From Angelobacter sp036557225 (GTDB lineage: Bacteria; Acidobacteriota; Terriglobia; Terriglobales; Acidobacteriaceae), in NCBI GenBank assembly GCA_036557225.1, contig DATBHX010000126.1, positions 23,933-87,932 on the forward strand: a stretch of DNA of 64,000 bases. The letters run 5' to 3'. Position numbers and translations under genes: made by a program. The notes beneath the pieces were generated by a model that searched no databases, had not been told where the DNA came from, and was given only the letters and a program-made list of their open reading frames with translations. This document shows positions 24,837-33,551 of the stretch, in pieces; position 1 is the first letter of the stretch, and the number at the start of each line of letters is the position of its first letter.

Positions 24837-26474
24837 TCATGCATAAATTCCCGGCGCTTCGTGGCCGATCTTCTCCACATACTCCACGTAGGATCCGGGA
24901 TAGACCTGCGGTGTCCGATCCGTACCGCTCTCGCCGCCCAGTTCCAGTACGCGCGAGCCGAGGCCTCGCAAAAACATGCGGTCATGCGAGACAAAGATCA
25001 TGGTGCCCTCAAAATCTTTCAGAGCTTCCACCAGCATTTCTTTGGTGGCAAGATCAAGATGGTTCGTCGGCTCATCGAGCACCAGAAAATTGGGTGGGTT
25101 GTAGAGCATAAGCGCCATCACCAGCCTCGATTTTTCTCCGCCCGATAGCGCGCGAATTTTCTTGTCGACGTCTTCGCCTGAAAACTGGAAAGCGCCGGCC
25201 AGGGTCCGCAGCGAACCCAGGCTGTCGTGCGGAAAATCACGTTGCAGCTGCTCGATAATCGTCAGATCGGGATCAAGCACATCGAGCGACTGCTGCGCGA
25301 AATAGCCCATCATCAGGCTCGCGCCCAGGCGGACTTTTCCCGCGTCGGGCTGAGCGGCGCCGGCAATCATTTTGAGCAGCGTGGTTTTGCCCGCTCCGTT
25401 TCTGCCCATCACCGCCCATCGTTCGCCGCGGCGGATGGTGAGGTTAAAGCCGTCATAAATCACTCGCGGCCCGTAGCTTTTGTGCAGGTCTTCGATCACC
25501 GCCACCTGTTCACCCGATCGCGGCGGAGGCCGGAATTCAAACTTCACAATCTGGCGCTTTTTGGGTAACTCGATTTTTTCGATCTTATCCAGCGCCTTGA
25601 TCCGGCTCTGTACCTGCGCGGCCTTGGCCGCGTGCGTGCGGAAACGGTCAATGAAACGCTGCTCCTTGGCCAGCATCGATTGCTGCCGCGCGAACGCAGC
25701 CTGCTGGTTGGCGGCGCGAATGTTGCGCTCGCGCTCATAAAAATCGTAGTTGCCGGAATAGGCGATGATCTCGCCCGATTCTATTTCCGCGATCCTCGAG
25801 ACCAGCCGGTTCATGAATTCGCGATCGTGCGAAGTCATCAGCAGTGCGCCTTCGCAAGACTTCAGAAACTGCTCCAGCCAGATGATCGATTCCAGGTCAA
25901 GGTGGTTGGTAGGCTCGTCCATCAGCAGCACGTCCGGGCGGCCCAGCAGCACGCGCGCCAGAGCCACGCGCATCTTCCATCCGCCGGAGAGCGCGCCCAC
26001 GTCGCCATCAATCTGGTCGTCTTTAAAACCCAGGCCATGCAGCACCTCGCGCGCCTGCGCCTCCAGCGCATATCCGCCCAGATGCTCGTACTCTTCCTGA
26101 ACTTCCCCAAAGCGCGCCAGGATGCGGTCCATCTCTTCCGCTTTGCCGGGATCCGACATCTCATGCTGCAGCGCTTCCAGCTCATGGTGCAGATCGCCTA
26201 CACGTCCGCTGCCGGCGATGGCTTCGTCAATCACTGAGCGCCCTTGCATTTCCTCCACATCCTGGCGAAAGTAGCCGATGGTCAGCCGCTTGGGTACCGA
26301 TACTTCACCCTCATCCGGCTCTTCCTCGCCCACAACCATCCGGAACAGCGTAGTCTTGCCGGAGCCATTCGGCCCTACCAGGCCAACCTTCTCGCCCGGA
26401 TTGAGCTGGAATGAGGCGTCCACAAAAACCAGCTGTTTACCGTACTGTTTGTTGATATTGGAAAACGAGATCAT
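24837..26474 (-). CDS. ABC-F type ATPase
   Basis: About 545 residues from the ATG at 26474 (MISFSNINKQYGKQLVF); the longer frame upstream is repeat-derived. Two nucleotide-binding domains: GPNGSGKTTL, LSGGWKMRVALARVL and LLMDEPTNHLDL; then GRNGAGKTTLLK, LSGGEKSRLVMALM and LVLDEPTNHLDL. The linker between them is basic and helical (RNIRAANQQAAFARQQ). There is no membrane domain, so it is a soluble ribosome-associated ABC-F protein of the Uup/YdiF type, probably acting in translation or stress. Antibiotic resistance cannot be inferred. Confidence 0.9.
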   Translation of the reverse strand: MISFSNINKQYGKQLVFVDASFQLNPGEKVGLVGPNGSGKTTLFRMVVGEEEPDEGEVSVPKRLTIGYFRQDVEEMQGRSVIDEAIAGSGRVGDLHHELEALQHEMSDPGKAEEMDRILARFGEVQEEYEHLGGYALEAQAREVLHGLGFKDDQIDGDVGALSGGWKMRVALARVLLGRPDVLLMDEPTNHLDLESIIWLEQFLKSCEGALLMTSHDREFMNRLVSRIAEIESGEIIAYSGNYDFYERERNIRAANQQAAFARQQSMLAKEQRFIDRFRTHAAKAAQVQSRIKALDKIEKIELPKKRQIVKFEFRPPPRSGEQVAVIEDLHKSYGPRVIYDGFNLTIRRGERWAVMGRNGAGKTTLLKMIAGAAQPDAGKVRLGASLMMGYFAQQSLDVLDPDLTIIEQLQRDFPHDSLGSLRTLAGAFQFSGEDVDKKIRALSGGEKSRLVMALMLYNPPNFLVLDEPTNHLDLATKEMLVEALKDFEGTMIFVSHDRMFLRGLGSRVLELGGESGTDRTPQVYPGSYVEYVEKIGHEAPGIYA

Positions 26475-26676
26475 CCGTTTCCAAACTATCAGAATGCCCG
26501 AAGGATGTGTAACGGCCAAGCGGCATGCACACACCGCGGATGCCCGCAGAGCGGAAGAAGGAGCTGGCGAAAAGCGCAAACCGAAGAAGCGATGAACCCG
26601 CCGCATTTGGCCAGATCCGCCCGCAAGGCGGGTTTCCTATTCCAGACCGCCCTCTGCGTCCATTTGCGCCCCCATG
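26475..26676. other. Intergenic region with short hairpin, no gene
   Basis: About 200 bp upstream of the ABC-F gene before the large repeat begins. It contains CCCGCAAGGCGGGTTT near 26622-26637, a small hairpin with a short T run. No coding frame is convincing. Confidence 0.35.
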
Positions 26677-26850
26677 GTTCTGGAGCGAAGCGACAAGGCC
26701 GCGAGGCCGGGGTCCCCGACGCGCGTTCTTTGCGCGGTGGGGTGGGAGGCCGGCTTGCGCGCCGAGCGGCCTGCATCAGGAGCAGCATTGAGTCGGCTAG
26801 GGCAGAATCGTCAAGCGGTGTGGAGCGAAGCGACAAGAAAAAATGGCCGC
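26677..26850 (+). repeat. Interspersed GGAGCGAAGCGACA repeat, copy B
   Basis: A near-complete copy: GCCGCGAGGCC, GGGGTCCCCGACGCGCG, a mirrored GCGCGGTGGGGT, GCGCCGAGCGGCCTGCATCA, AGTCGGCTAGGG, ending TGTGGAGCGAAGCGACA. A second partial end (TCTGGAGCGAAGCGACA) stands directly before it. Other copies are at 29464, 53440-53652, 57979-58130 and 59863. Confidence 0.7.
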
Positions 26851-26874
26851 GAGACTTCGCGGCCTTTTCTGTTG
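26844..26874. terminator. Bidirectional hairpin terminator
   Basis: GGCCGCGA pairs exactly with TCGCGGCC around four bases, with TTTTCTG after it on the plus strand and ATTTTTTCTTG on the minus strand. It lies about 25 bp after the stop of the histone-like gene and is probably its terminator. Confidence 0.75.
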
Positions 26875-26892
26875 GAAAAATTCTAGAAGGTT

Positions 26893-27294
26893 TTACCGGC
26901 GACCCTTCTTTTTCGCAGCTTTTTTCTTGCCGCCTTTTTTCTTTGTGGTTTTCTTGGCTGCCTTTTTCTTGGCGGGTTTCTTTTTCGCTGCTTTTTTCTT
27001 GCCGCCGCTCTTTTTCTTGGCTGGTTTCTTCTTGGCCGCTTTCTTTTTGGCTGGTTTCTTTTTGCCGCCACCACCGCCGCTGCTGCGTGGAGGCGCAGGC
27101 ACACTCACCGGAGCCGCGGGAGCCTCGTCCATGGACTCATCTCCGCCGCCGCTGATTTCCGCGCCGATCGATTCTTCCTCTTCTTCCTCGTAATCTTCTT
27201 CCGTGGAGCCGCCACCGTAGCCACCGATGTCGCCGTACTCCTCGTCCATATCGTCCTCACGTCTTGCCTTGAGGGTTTCATCGTAAAAGCTCAT
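26893..27294 (-). CDS. Histone H1-like Lys/Ala/Pro-rich protein with acidic N terminus
   Basis: 133 residues in two opposite halves. Residues 1-60 are acidic and Gly/Glu-rich (YEEEEEESIGAEISGGGDES). After a Pro/Ala hinge (APAAPVSVPAPP) the C-terminal half is made of repeated KKPAKKKAAKK and KKKSGGKK units, like the C-terminal domain of eukaryotic H1 and bacterial histone-like proteins. It probably binds DNA or RNA through the tail, with the acidic half as counterweight. The repetitive tail coding is prone to slippage, so its length may vary between strains. Confidence 0.8.
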   Translation of the reverse strand: MSFYDETLKARREDDMDEEYGDIGGYGGGSTEEDYEEEEEESIGAEISGGGDESMDEAPAAPVSVPAPPRSSGGGGGKKKPAKKKAAKKKPAKKKSGGKKKAAKKKPAKKKAAKKTTKKKGGKKKAAKKKGRR

Positions 27295-27431
27295 GTTTCC
27301 TCCAGAAATTAAGGCCGCTCACAACACCACATTCGCGCAAACAAAACAGGCGCGGATTATACCAAGCTATACGAATCGCGTGTCAACTACCCAGGAACCC
27401 AGTGTGCAACGCGACGCGCGAATAATCAAGT

Positions 27432-29210
27432 TCATTGGCTCTTGGCGCTGAGAGAATCTTTCTGGCCTGCTGTCGAAGCAGTTTTGGGCTTGGGCTTAGC
27501 AGCGGTTTTCCGTCTTTTGGGTACGCGGTCGGGCTCTCCGGGAGCCAGCGGTTTGTAGATCACCAGCAGTCGGCCGTGGCGTAAGTCGTTTCCTTTCAAT
27601 CCATTCCAGCGACGCAGCTTCTCCGGAGGCACGCCAAAGTCTTCCGCCACGCTCATGACCGTATCGCCCGTGTGCGTCTTGTAATGTGAAGCGTAGCGTG
27701 AATAGACGATCTTGCCATTGATCCCTGAACCGCTGACCGGGATCACCAGTTTGGCGTTGCTTAAGAGATCATTGCTTTCGAGATTATTGGCCTGGGAGAT
27801 GGAGCGCTCGGTCACCCGATACTTGCGCGCAATGCTCGAGAGAGTGTCACCCGGCTGCACCGCGTGATACCGCCATACCACCCGCTTTTCCGTTGGGATG
27901 GCGGCAATCGCGCTTTCATAACGGTCCTTTGAGCCCTCCGGGATGTGGAGGTCGAATGCCTGGTCCTTGGGCGTGGTGCGCCGCAGCAGGCTGGGGTTCA
28001 AATCGATCAACACATCCACCGGCGTATCCACGCAATCCGCCACCAGCCGCAGGTCCACCGGATAGTCGACCTTCACCACGTCATATGTCATTGGCGGGTC
28101 CGGCTGTACTGAATCCAAACCGTATTGTGCCGGATTCTTTGACATGATGGTCATGGCCAGGATGATCGGCACGTAATTCTTGGTTTCCGCCGGCAGCACA
28201 TTGCGCTTGTAAAGCTCCCAGAAATCCGCATAACCGGTCCGCCGGACCGCCTGCTGCACGTTCCCTGGTCCGGAGTTATAAGCCGCCATGGCCAGATACC
28301 AGTCGCCAAACTGGTTGTAGAGATCTTTCAGGTGCCGTGCCGCTGCTCGCGTGGCTTTTTCCGGGTCCTGCCGGTCATCTACCCACCATGTGCGCCGCAA
28401 ACCGTAGCCGACGCCACGGCTGGCCATAAACTGCCACATGCCTCGCGCCCGCGCCCGGGAGAGCGCTTGTGGTTTGAACCCTGACTCCGCCTGCGCCATA
28501 TAGATCAGGTCCTGGGGAATGCCCTCTTCCCTGAAAACGCGCAAAATCATCTCGCGATAGCGGCCCGAGCGCACCCATGAACCCTCAAAAACGCTGCGGC
28601 CATGCGTGGAAAAATAGTTGATGTAGCCGGCCACGTAGTCGTTGATGGTCAAGGGCAGGTCAGACTGGATGTGTTGCAGTTCGGCCTCGGCTTTGGCCTT
28701 CAATTTAGGATCGGCCGCCGGTTCTACCTGGTTGGCTTCATCAATCGGCGCCGGCACCGGTTGCTGTTCCGGCAGGCCCTCGGCTTCTTTCGGTGTATTG
28801 GCTTGAAGATTGTTGACCGCTTCGCTGATCTTGTCGAACTCGTGCTGCAGGCGCTCATCGGATTTTATGTCCACATGGAGCTGCGTCAGGATATCCAGTG
28901 CGCGATTAAAGTCCTGCTTAGCTGCGTCAAGATTGCCGGCAGCAACGTTGTCCTGGGCCGCGGCGTAAGCTTTTTCAGCGTCGGCGATGACGGCGGGTAC
29001 CGGGTCAGCCTTCTGCGGCAGCGGCGTAGGCGTCTGGAGGCTGACTGGCGTTGCCGGTACTGGCTCCGCGACGGCAACCGGGGTCGATGGTTTAACCGTG
29101 GGCGCCATGGCTTGCGCTGCCGGATGCGCCGCCTTCTTCGTGTCACTGCTATCGCATGAGACCAGCGCTGCCAGTCCCAGGACCAGAATCGATATACACA
29201 GACGCTTCAA
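27432..29210 (-). CDS. mltD: MltD-like membrane-bound lytic transglycosylase with LysM domains
   Basis: 592 residues. A lipoprotein signal ends at LGLAALVSC. A Pro/Ala-rich periplasmic linker and a helical segment follow, then an SLT domain: EEGIPQDLIYMAQAESGFKP with the catalytic Glu, RARGMWQFM, and MAAYNSGPGNVQQAV. The C terminus carries two LysM modules (YHAVQPGDTLSSIARKYRVT and YKTHTGDTVMSVAEDFGVPP) and a basic tail. It cleaves peptidoglycan glycan strands with 1,6-anhydro product formation, anchored at the outer membrane. The symbol is by similarity of architecture. Confidence 0.9.
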   Translation of the reverse strand: MKRLCISILVLGLAALVSCDSSDTKKAAHPAAQAMAPTVKPSTPVAVAEPVPATPVSLQTPTPLPQKADPVPAVIADAEKAYAAAQDNVAAGNLDAAKQDFNRALDILTQLHVDIKSDERLQHEFDKISEAVNNLQANTPKEAEGLPEQQPVPAPIDEANQVEPAADPKLKAKAEAELQHIQSDLPLTINDYVAGYINYFSTHGRSVFEGSWVRSGRYREMILRVFREEGIPQDLIYMAQAESGFKPQALSRARARGMWQFMASRGVGYGLRRTWWVDDRQDPEKATRAAARHLKDLYNQFGDWYLAMAAYNSGPGNVQQAVRRTGYADFWELYKRNVLPAETKNYVPIILAMTIMSKNPAQYGLDSVQPDPPMTYDVVKVDYPVDLRLVADCVDTPVDVLIDLNPSLLRRTTPKDQAFDLHIPEGSKDRYESAIAAIPTEKRVVWRYHAVQPGDTLSSIARKYRVTERSISQANNLESNDLLSNAKLVIPVSGSGINGKIVYSRYASHYKTHTGDTVMSVAEDFGVPPEKLRRWNGLKGNDLRHGRLLVIYKPLAPGEPDRVPKRRKTAAKPKPKTASTAGQKDSLSAKSQ

Positions 29211-29416
29211 CCGAAACTCCTTGCCGAAAAACGCTCACCCGCGCAAGCGCTCATCCTGCTTAGATGGATTGACGAGCCCACACGGCAAATGGCAGCGGGG
29301 CCCGGCTTCGCTTTGGTGAACAGCGAATCCAGGGTAAACCTGGAAAACAGTTCCCTTATTTTCACATAACCGAAATAAAACAGGCCCCGGAAAGCACCGA
29401 GGCCGGTAGTTACTTT

Positions 29417-29450
29417 GGGGTAACGGTCAGTCGAACCGACCCGTTACCCC
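29417..29450. terminator. Hairpin after the TonB receptor gene
   Basis: GGGGTAACGG pairs exactly with CCGTTACCCC across 14 nt. It lies about 65 bp beyond the receptor stop codon on the minus strand. No strong U run follows, so a terminator role is likely but not certain. The surrounding 29211-29513 gap also holds repeat copy E. Confidence 0.5.
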
Positions 29451-29463
29451 GTATCAGCGTTCT

Positions 29464-29508
29464 GGACCGCGGGGTCCCCGACGCGCCCGTTTTTGGCGCG
29501 GTGGGGTG
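29464..29508 (+). repeat. Interspersed repeat, copy E (partial)
   Basis: Only the hairpin half of the interspersed element is present: CCGCGGGGTCCCCGACGCGC, a short T-rich loop, then GGCGCGGTGGGGT. It ends 6 bp before the receptor stop. Confidence 0.6.
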
Positions 29509-29513
29509 CAACG

Positions 29514-32500
29514 CTACCAGGTCAACCGCAACCCGAACTGGAACTGGCGTGGGTCAAACGCCGCGGTAGGCTGACCTGCTTCGGTGTAGAGCGTGTTCAC
29601 GTCAGCCACGTTGAAGCGGTTGATGAAATTGAACACGTCCACGATGCCCTCCAGCTTCATGCGCTCGTTGAAGCTGATGCCCTTGGCGACGCGCATGTCG
29701 GTAAAGACCGTGTTCGGCCGTGTGCCGGCATTTCGTCCCAGATTTCCATCCAGCGAGCCCGTAAATGATCCATCCAGAGGATTGGAGTCAATGAAGCACG
29801 GAATCTGGAAAGCCCCGGTGGGCGACGCCTTCGATGCGACCGTGGGGAAGCCGCAGGCGTTGGTTGGCGTGCTCGGCGCAACGGCGTTCGGACGGTCGGT
29901 TGAGGTGCTGAAGTTAAAGTTCTGATCGGTAGCGGTAACAATGTTGAACGGACGCCCCGAGCTGAACTCGATGATCGGCGCCAGGGTCCAGTCGCTCCAG
30001 AACTTACCCCAGAAGCCGCCACCCTGCTTGCCGCTCTGGTAGATGCCGCTGAAGACAAGGCGGTGGCGCTGGTCGAAGGTCGAGTTGGCGCGCTCTGCCG
30101 CAGGATTCAGATCGTTCTGGGGCGAGAGCAGCGTCTGCAGATCGGTGGAATCGTCAATCGCGTGCGACCAGGTGTATGAAGCCAGGAATTCATAGTGGTT
30201 CTTCATGCGTTTGCGCAGGTTCAGCGTCATCCCGTTGTACACCGAGCTGCCGTTGGAGAAGTTGCCAACCATATCGCTGAAGGGCACGTTTGTTCCCAGG
30301 CCCAGGCGGTATTGTCCGGCCACAAGATTGGCCAGGCCCATGCACGGTGCAAAGACCGCGGTGAGCGACGGGTTGAACCCCGAAGGCCGGAAGAAGCTAA
30401 GCAATGCCGGCGGCACAAACGCCCCTGCCGGACCTACGTTGCAGGTGGCGATCGTCAGCGGATTGGTGAACAGCGGCTGCGCGTTGGCGACCGCCCAGGC
30501 GTTAGCGCGCTCCCAGTTCTCCACGATTGCCTTGGGATTCGCCGGGTTCACGTTGATGGGGCGGTTGAGGTGGTGTCCGCCAGTGTAATTGTAGGTTGCG
30601 CTTACGGCGAACTCATGGCCGAAGTCGTGCTCAATCGAGAGCCCGGCTTGCTCCGCATAGCCATACTGGAAGTTCTTGCCGGTGGGGAAGCCGAAGGGCT
30701 GCGAGATCAGAGGCACACCTGCCGTCAGATATTGCTGATTCACAAAGACTGAAGGCGCATTCGGCGTGGGATTGAAACGCTGTTGCGAGTCAACAAAGTT
30801 GGCCGCTGCGGCAAGTCCGGGCGGCAGGCAGTTGCCCACGCCCAGCAGTCCCTGGAATGCATTGGTGGCGTTCAAATTGAGCGCAGCTGCAGGCGAAGGC
30901 GGAGCCGCCGGATTGCAAGGCGAGCCGCCGAACAGAATGAACTGCGGCGCCTGGCTGCCGTCAGCCACGTCAGAGTCAAAGGCCAGCGCCAGCAGCGGAT
31001 GGTCGTAAAACATTCCATACGAGCTGCGGATTACCGTCTTGCCGTTGCCCTTCACATCCCAGGCCAGGCCCACGCGCGGCGCAACGTTGTTGTTGTCGCG
31101 GGGAATACCCTGGGTGATGTTGAGCGCGTCCTGCGCCGACTGCGAGAGCTGGTTCACCGCGGCAAATGTCGGCGTGAGTTCGTAGTCATAGCGCACGCCG
31201 TAATTGAGCGTCAGATTGTTGCGAATGCGCCATGAGTCCTGGGCAAAAAAGCCCAGTGAGGTCAGGCTGAACTGGTCATGCGGATTGCCGATGCCCTGAA
31301 TGAACACCTGCGGCAGGCCTAATCCATAGGCCTGGACTGCTGAAAAATTTGGGAAGCTTGCGAAAGCCGGGCTCACTTGCGATCCGGTCAGCTCACCGAA
31401 GTTGTAAATACCGCCGAAGTTCACGGTGAAGTCAGCCGTAACTGGAATGCGATTCACGTCCCCACCGAACTTGAAGCTATGGCGGCCTTTGATCACTGAG
31501 AAATTGTCACTGATCTGATGACGCTGCTCCACTCGATCTACAAAGGAGAACGGTTCACGCCCCATGAAAGCGAAGCCCGGAATGTTCACGGCCACATCGC
31601 CGCCGCCCGGGCCGCGAGAGAAGTTGTAGAGAAGGCCGCGACGCGAATATTGATAACGCGCCTCATTGATCTTGTTGTCGCTCAGCAGCCAGGTGTCCTG
31701 CACGCCGATGCTGCCATCGTGATAATTCTGGGTCGAGGTGCGGGAAAAGGCGTTCTGGCCGAAGTCCTGGTTCTGCGCGTTTACCTGGATGCCGGTCTGG
31801 TCGCTCGGGCTCAGGCCGCCGCGGACCATGATCGAGTTATTGCTGTTGAACTTGTGGTCCAGCCGCAGCGAATATAGCTCCGTCTTCTCTGAAACAGGAT
31901 AGTTCCCCACCTGGCTCAGCAGGCTGTGGAATGAAGCCGGCAGCGGAGCGCCTGTGGTGGGAAACGCTCCGAGAGGCCCGAGAGTGCCAGGAGTTCCAGC
32001 CAGGGCAACTCCTGCTCCGCCCGCCGCAAGCTGGGCATAGGCCACGGTAAAGGGGCTGATCGGCGCCGTCGCCAGGAATTGTTGCTGCGCCGGTGTCACC
32101 AGCGCTGTGAGTGGCAGACCGAAAGAGGCCGCATTCGGCAGCGGTACCAACCCGAAATTGTTTGCCCCGATGGTGGAAAAGCCTGTCTCCTGGCGCCGCG
32201 TCATCTCAAACGAGAAGTAGGCGAAGGTCTTGTCTTTCTTGAGCGCACCGCCGGCGGCCGCTCCCGCCTGCACTCGTGTATAAGCCGGGTCCGGCGTGTT
32301 GCTGAAAGGGTTCTGCGCCTGGAAATCGCGGTTCCGCAGATAGCCAAAGACGCTGCCATGAAAATCATTGGTTCCTGATTTCGTGATGATGTTGACCACG
32401 CCGCCCGAAGCGCGGCCGTACTCAGCTTCATAGCCGTTGGTGATGATCTGGAACTCCTGCACACCTTCCTGCGAAAGCGTGGAGCGAATACCGTTTACGC

Positions 32501-33110
32501 CGTTGTCCACGGCATCCATACCGTCAACGTTCACGGCGTTGGAGCGAGCGCGCTGTCCGCCGAAATTCAGACCTGAGGTCGGCGCTGCGCCGATGCTCGG
32601 CGCCACGTCGCGCTGCACCTGCGAGTTGGTCAGCGAGAAGTTCACATAGTTGCGGCCGTTGATGGGCAGGTTTTCGATACGTTGCTGGCCGATCGTGGTG
32701 CTGGTCGATGTCTTGGCCGTCTCCACCAGCAAAGGCTCGCCGCTGACGGTGATCTCGGTCTGCGCCGTCGGCAACTGCATGGTCACCGGGTAATCCGCCA
32801 CCTGGCCGACCGTCAGCGTCACGTTCTTAGCCACCAGCGTGGCAAAGCCTTTGGCCGCGACCGTAAGCTTGTAACTGCCCGGCGGGAGTGACAGCAGGGT
32901 GAAATAGCCGGTTTCATTCGATTGCGCCGACCGCTCATAGTTCCTGGCTTCGTCGCGGACCGTCACCGTAGCGCCCTGAATCACGCCTCCGCTCGGGTCC
33001 TTGATGGTGCCATGCAGGTCGGCAGTGGCAGCCGTCTGCGCCATAAGTGAAGCCGAGGCCATTAGGAAGAGCACGAACAGTGCGATTACCGGTCGCTGAA
33101 TGATTTTCAT
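29514..33110 (-). CDS. Oar-like TonB-dependent receptor with N-terminal regulatory domain
   Basis: 1198 residues. A signal peptide (VIALFVLFLMASASLMAQ) is followed by a carboxypeptidase-regulatory-like beta sandwich (LHGTIKDPSGGVIQGATVTV, SLPPGSYKLTVAAKGF), a plug domain (ENLPINGRNYVNFSLTNSQV, EYGRASGGVVNIITKSGTN) and a long outer-membrane barrel ending in the aromatic strand FQFGLRLTW. Such receptors are greatly expanded in Acidobacteriota and resemble Myxococcus Oar; ligands are probably large or polymeric but unknown. No TonB box is obvious. No transport operon adjoins it. Confidence 0.9.
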   Translation of the reverse strand: MKIIQRPVIALFVLFLMASASLMAQTAATADLHGTIKDPSGGVIQGATVTVRDEARNYERSAQSNETGYFTLLSLPPGSYKLTVAAKGFATLVAKNVTLTVGQVADYPVTMQLPTAQTEITVSGEPLLVETAKTSTSTTIGQQRIENLPINGRNYVNFSLTNSQVQRDVAPSIGAAPTSGLNFGGQRARSNAVNVDGMDAVDNGVNGIRSTLSQEGVQEFQIITNGYEAEYGRASGGVVNIITKSGTNDFHGSVFGYLRNRDFQAQNPFSNTPDPAYTRVQAGAAAGGALKKDKTFAYFSFEMTRRQETGFSTIGANNFGLVPLPNAASFGLPLTALVTPAQQQFLATAPISPFTVAYAQLAAGGAGVALAGTPGTLGPLGAFPTTGAPLPASFHSLLSQVGNYPVSEKTELYSLRLDHKFNSNNSIMVRGGLSPSDQTGIQVNAQNQDFGQNAFSRTSTQNYHDGSIGVQDTWLLSDNKINEARYQYSRRGLLYNFSRGPGGGDVAVNIPGFAFMGREPFSFVDRVEQRHQISDNFSVIKGRHSFKFGGDVNRIPVTADFTVNFGGIYNFGELTGSQVSPAFASFPNFSAVQAYGLGLPQVFIQGIGNPHDQFSLTSLGFFAQDSWRIRNNLTLNYGVRYDYELTPTFAAVNQLSQSAQDALNITQGIPRDNNNVAPRVGLAWDVKGNGKTVIRSSYGMFYDHPLLALAFDSDVADGSQAPQFILFGGSPCNPAAPPSPAAALNLNATNAFQGLLGVGNCLPPGLAAAANFVDSQQRFNPTPNAPSVFVNQQYLTAGVPLISQPFGFPTGKNFQYGYAEQAGLSIEHDFGHEFAVSATYNYTGGHHLNRPINVNPANPKAIVENWERANAWAVANAQPLFTNPLTIATCNVGPAGAFVPPALLSFFRPSGFNPSLTAVFAPCMGLANLVAGQYRLGLGTNVPFSDMVGNFSNGSSVYNGMTLNLRKRMKNHYEFLASYTWSHAIDDSTDLQTLLSPQNDLNPAAERANSTFDQRHRLVFSGIYQSGKQGGGFWGKFWSDWTLAPIIEFSSGRPFNIVTATDQNFNFSTSTDRPNAVAPSTPTNACGFPTVASKASPTGAFQIPCFIDSNPLDGSFTGSLDGNLGRNAGTRPNTVFTDMRVAKGISFNERMKLEGIVDVFNFINRFNVADVNTLYTEAGQPTAAFDPRQFQFGLRLTW

Positions 33111-33551
33111 TCTCTCTCACTCCTTGCCCAATTCGGCTCAAGACGACGGTTGCCGTGCAGAAGGGCAGATGGTTCGGTTTTTTATCACCCAGGAGAGACA
33201 AACGCAAGCAGCTATTTAGCTTAAGAGATAATCGTGTCATCAACAGATCGGGGTATCTGGTCATCGGATATCCGGCTATCGGAATTCGCCTCAAATAAGC
33301 AGGTTCGAAAAAAGCCAAATACCAATTTCTGGATTCCCACCATCGCGAGGAGCCAGCTTGGGTTCCGATCACCTGATGTCCCGATCACCCGATTTCCCGA
33401 TGAATAAAGGTGCTACCCCCGAAGTTACTTTTACAATTCAGGTACATCTTCATAAACTAGGGGCACTCTCCCCAGGAACTCCCAGAAAATCCCGGTAAAC
33501 TTGACTGGTATTTTCTTCCCTGAATCCTGTTGGCAACCAGGAGAGGGCTTG
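33111..33551. other. Divergent gap with inverted degenerate repeat tracts
   Basis: 441 bp between the receptor and the phosphatase genes, with no open frame I trust. At 33246-33283 there is a plus-strand tract of about 8 bp per unit (GTATCTGG, TCATCGGA, TATCCGGC, TATCGGAA). At 33364-33404 a similar tract runs in the opposite sense (TGATGTCC, CGATCACC, CGATTTCC, CGATGAAT). The two are inverted relative to each other across about 80 bp. Promoters for both genes must lie here. Confidence 0.5.

Noticed and set aside
26505..27155. Plus-strand frames of 216 and 116 residues opposite the histone-like gene
   Set aside because: They are the complement of Lys/Ala repeats and of the interspersed repeat, giving Phe/Leu/Ser-rich nonsense.
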